Source of the DNA: a virus
Reading direction: 5' to 3' (one strand)
DNA: 35,872 bases
IMG/VR virus record: IMGVR_UViG_3300045733_000100
Span: 1 to 35,872 of that record
Position 1 is the stretch's first letter. Each line of letters starts with the position of its first letter. The notes beneath the pieces are model-generated. The model was not told the DNA's origin and searched no databases. It saw nothing but the letters and a program-made list of their open reading frames with translations. Both the position numbers and the translations under genes were made by a program. Positions 35,851 to 35,872 of this stretch are shown here, one piece after another.

Positions 35851-35872
35851 ATCAAACTGTCTAGGTGGTCTT

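Noticed and set aside
1-35872. tRNA genes, CRISPR arrays, insertion sequences and diversity-generating repeats
   Set aside because: Intergenic space is very limited. I saw no cloverleaf-like sequence, regular repeat array, transposase or reverse transcriptase.

Overview
This window is a 35.9-kb piece of a large, AT-rich tailed-phage genome that I assign with good confidence to the crAss-like phages (order Crassvirales), whose hosts are Bacteroidota. The main reason is the left block: small Gln/Asn-rich virion cargo proteins followed by two giant proteins. One of these carries the DFDID active-site motif of the single-chain virion RNA polymerase (vRNAP) family. The other carries an HEFGH zincin motif and a RecB/Cas4-like nuclease. 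No host genes, tRNAs, rRNAs, CRISPR arrays or transposons were seen.

Layout. Positions 1-23608 (+ strand) form one tightly packed block with no internal terminator that I could find: the 3' end of a glycosyltransferase, an HNH endonuclease, a lytic-transglycosylase-like virion protein, two cargo-type proteins, a 4265-residue vRNAP fusion protein and a 1701-residue companion. A strong bidirectional hairpin at 23614-23634 separates this block from the - strand. Positions 23645-35850 (- strand) are the replication and recombination module. In transcription order (right to left) it holds a hypothetical gene, family B DNA polymerase, two small genes (one a winged-helix candidate), DnaB-type helicase, a hypothetical gene with a terminator, Sak4-like ATPase, SSB with an acidic tail, DnaG-like primase, PD-(D/E)XK nuclease, a 53-residue gene, RecB/RecE-like exonuclease, a hypothetical gene with a terminator, a coiled-coil zinc-ribbon protein, a GIY-YIG nuclease with a terminator, and an AAA+ ATPase.

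How the parts work together (family knowledge plus inference). The left block encodes proteins packaged in the virion and injected with the DNA: a wall-degrading domain, cargo proteins and an RNA polymerase that can start early transcription. The right block then copies and recombines the genome. The two blocks converge, as is common in crAss-like genomes.

Most notable points: (1) the HNH gene begins with a near copy of the first 12 codons of the virion gene that follows it; (2) an RNase HI-like domain with all four acidic residues is fused to the C terminus of the vRNAP protein; (3) a direct-repeat motif, TTAAC-N6-TTAACA, lies exactly 19 nt before the start codons of two - strand genes and is a candidate phage promoter; (4) a short frameshifted reading frame with a TTT-TAG-C junction lies in an intergenic gap; (5) a stretch of about 100 bp inside the 1701-residue gene has strikingly foreign codon use. 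All function calls rest on reading motifs by eye; no database search was possible.
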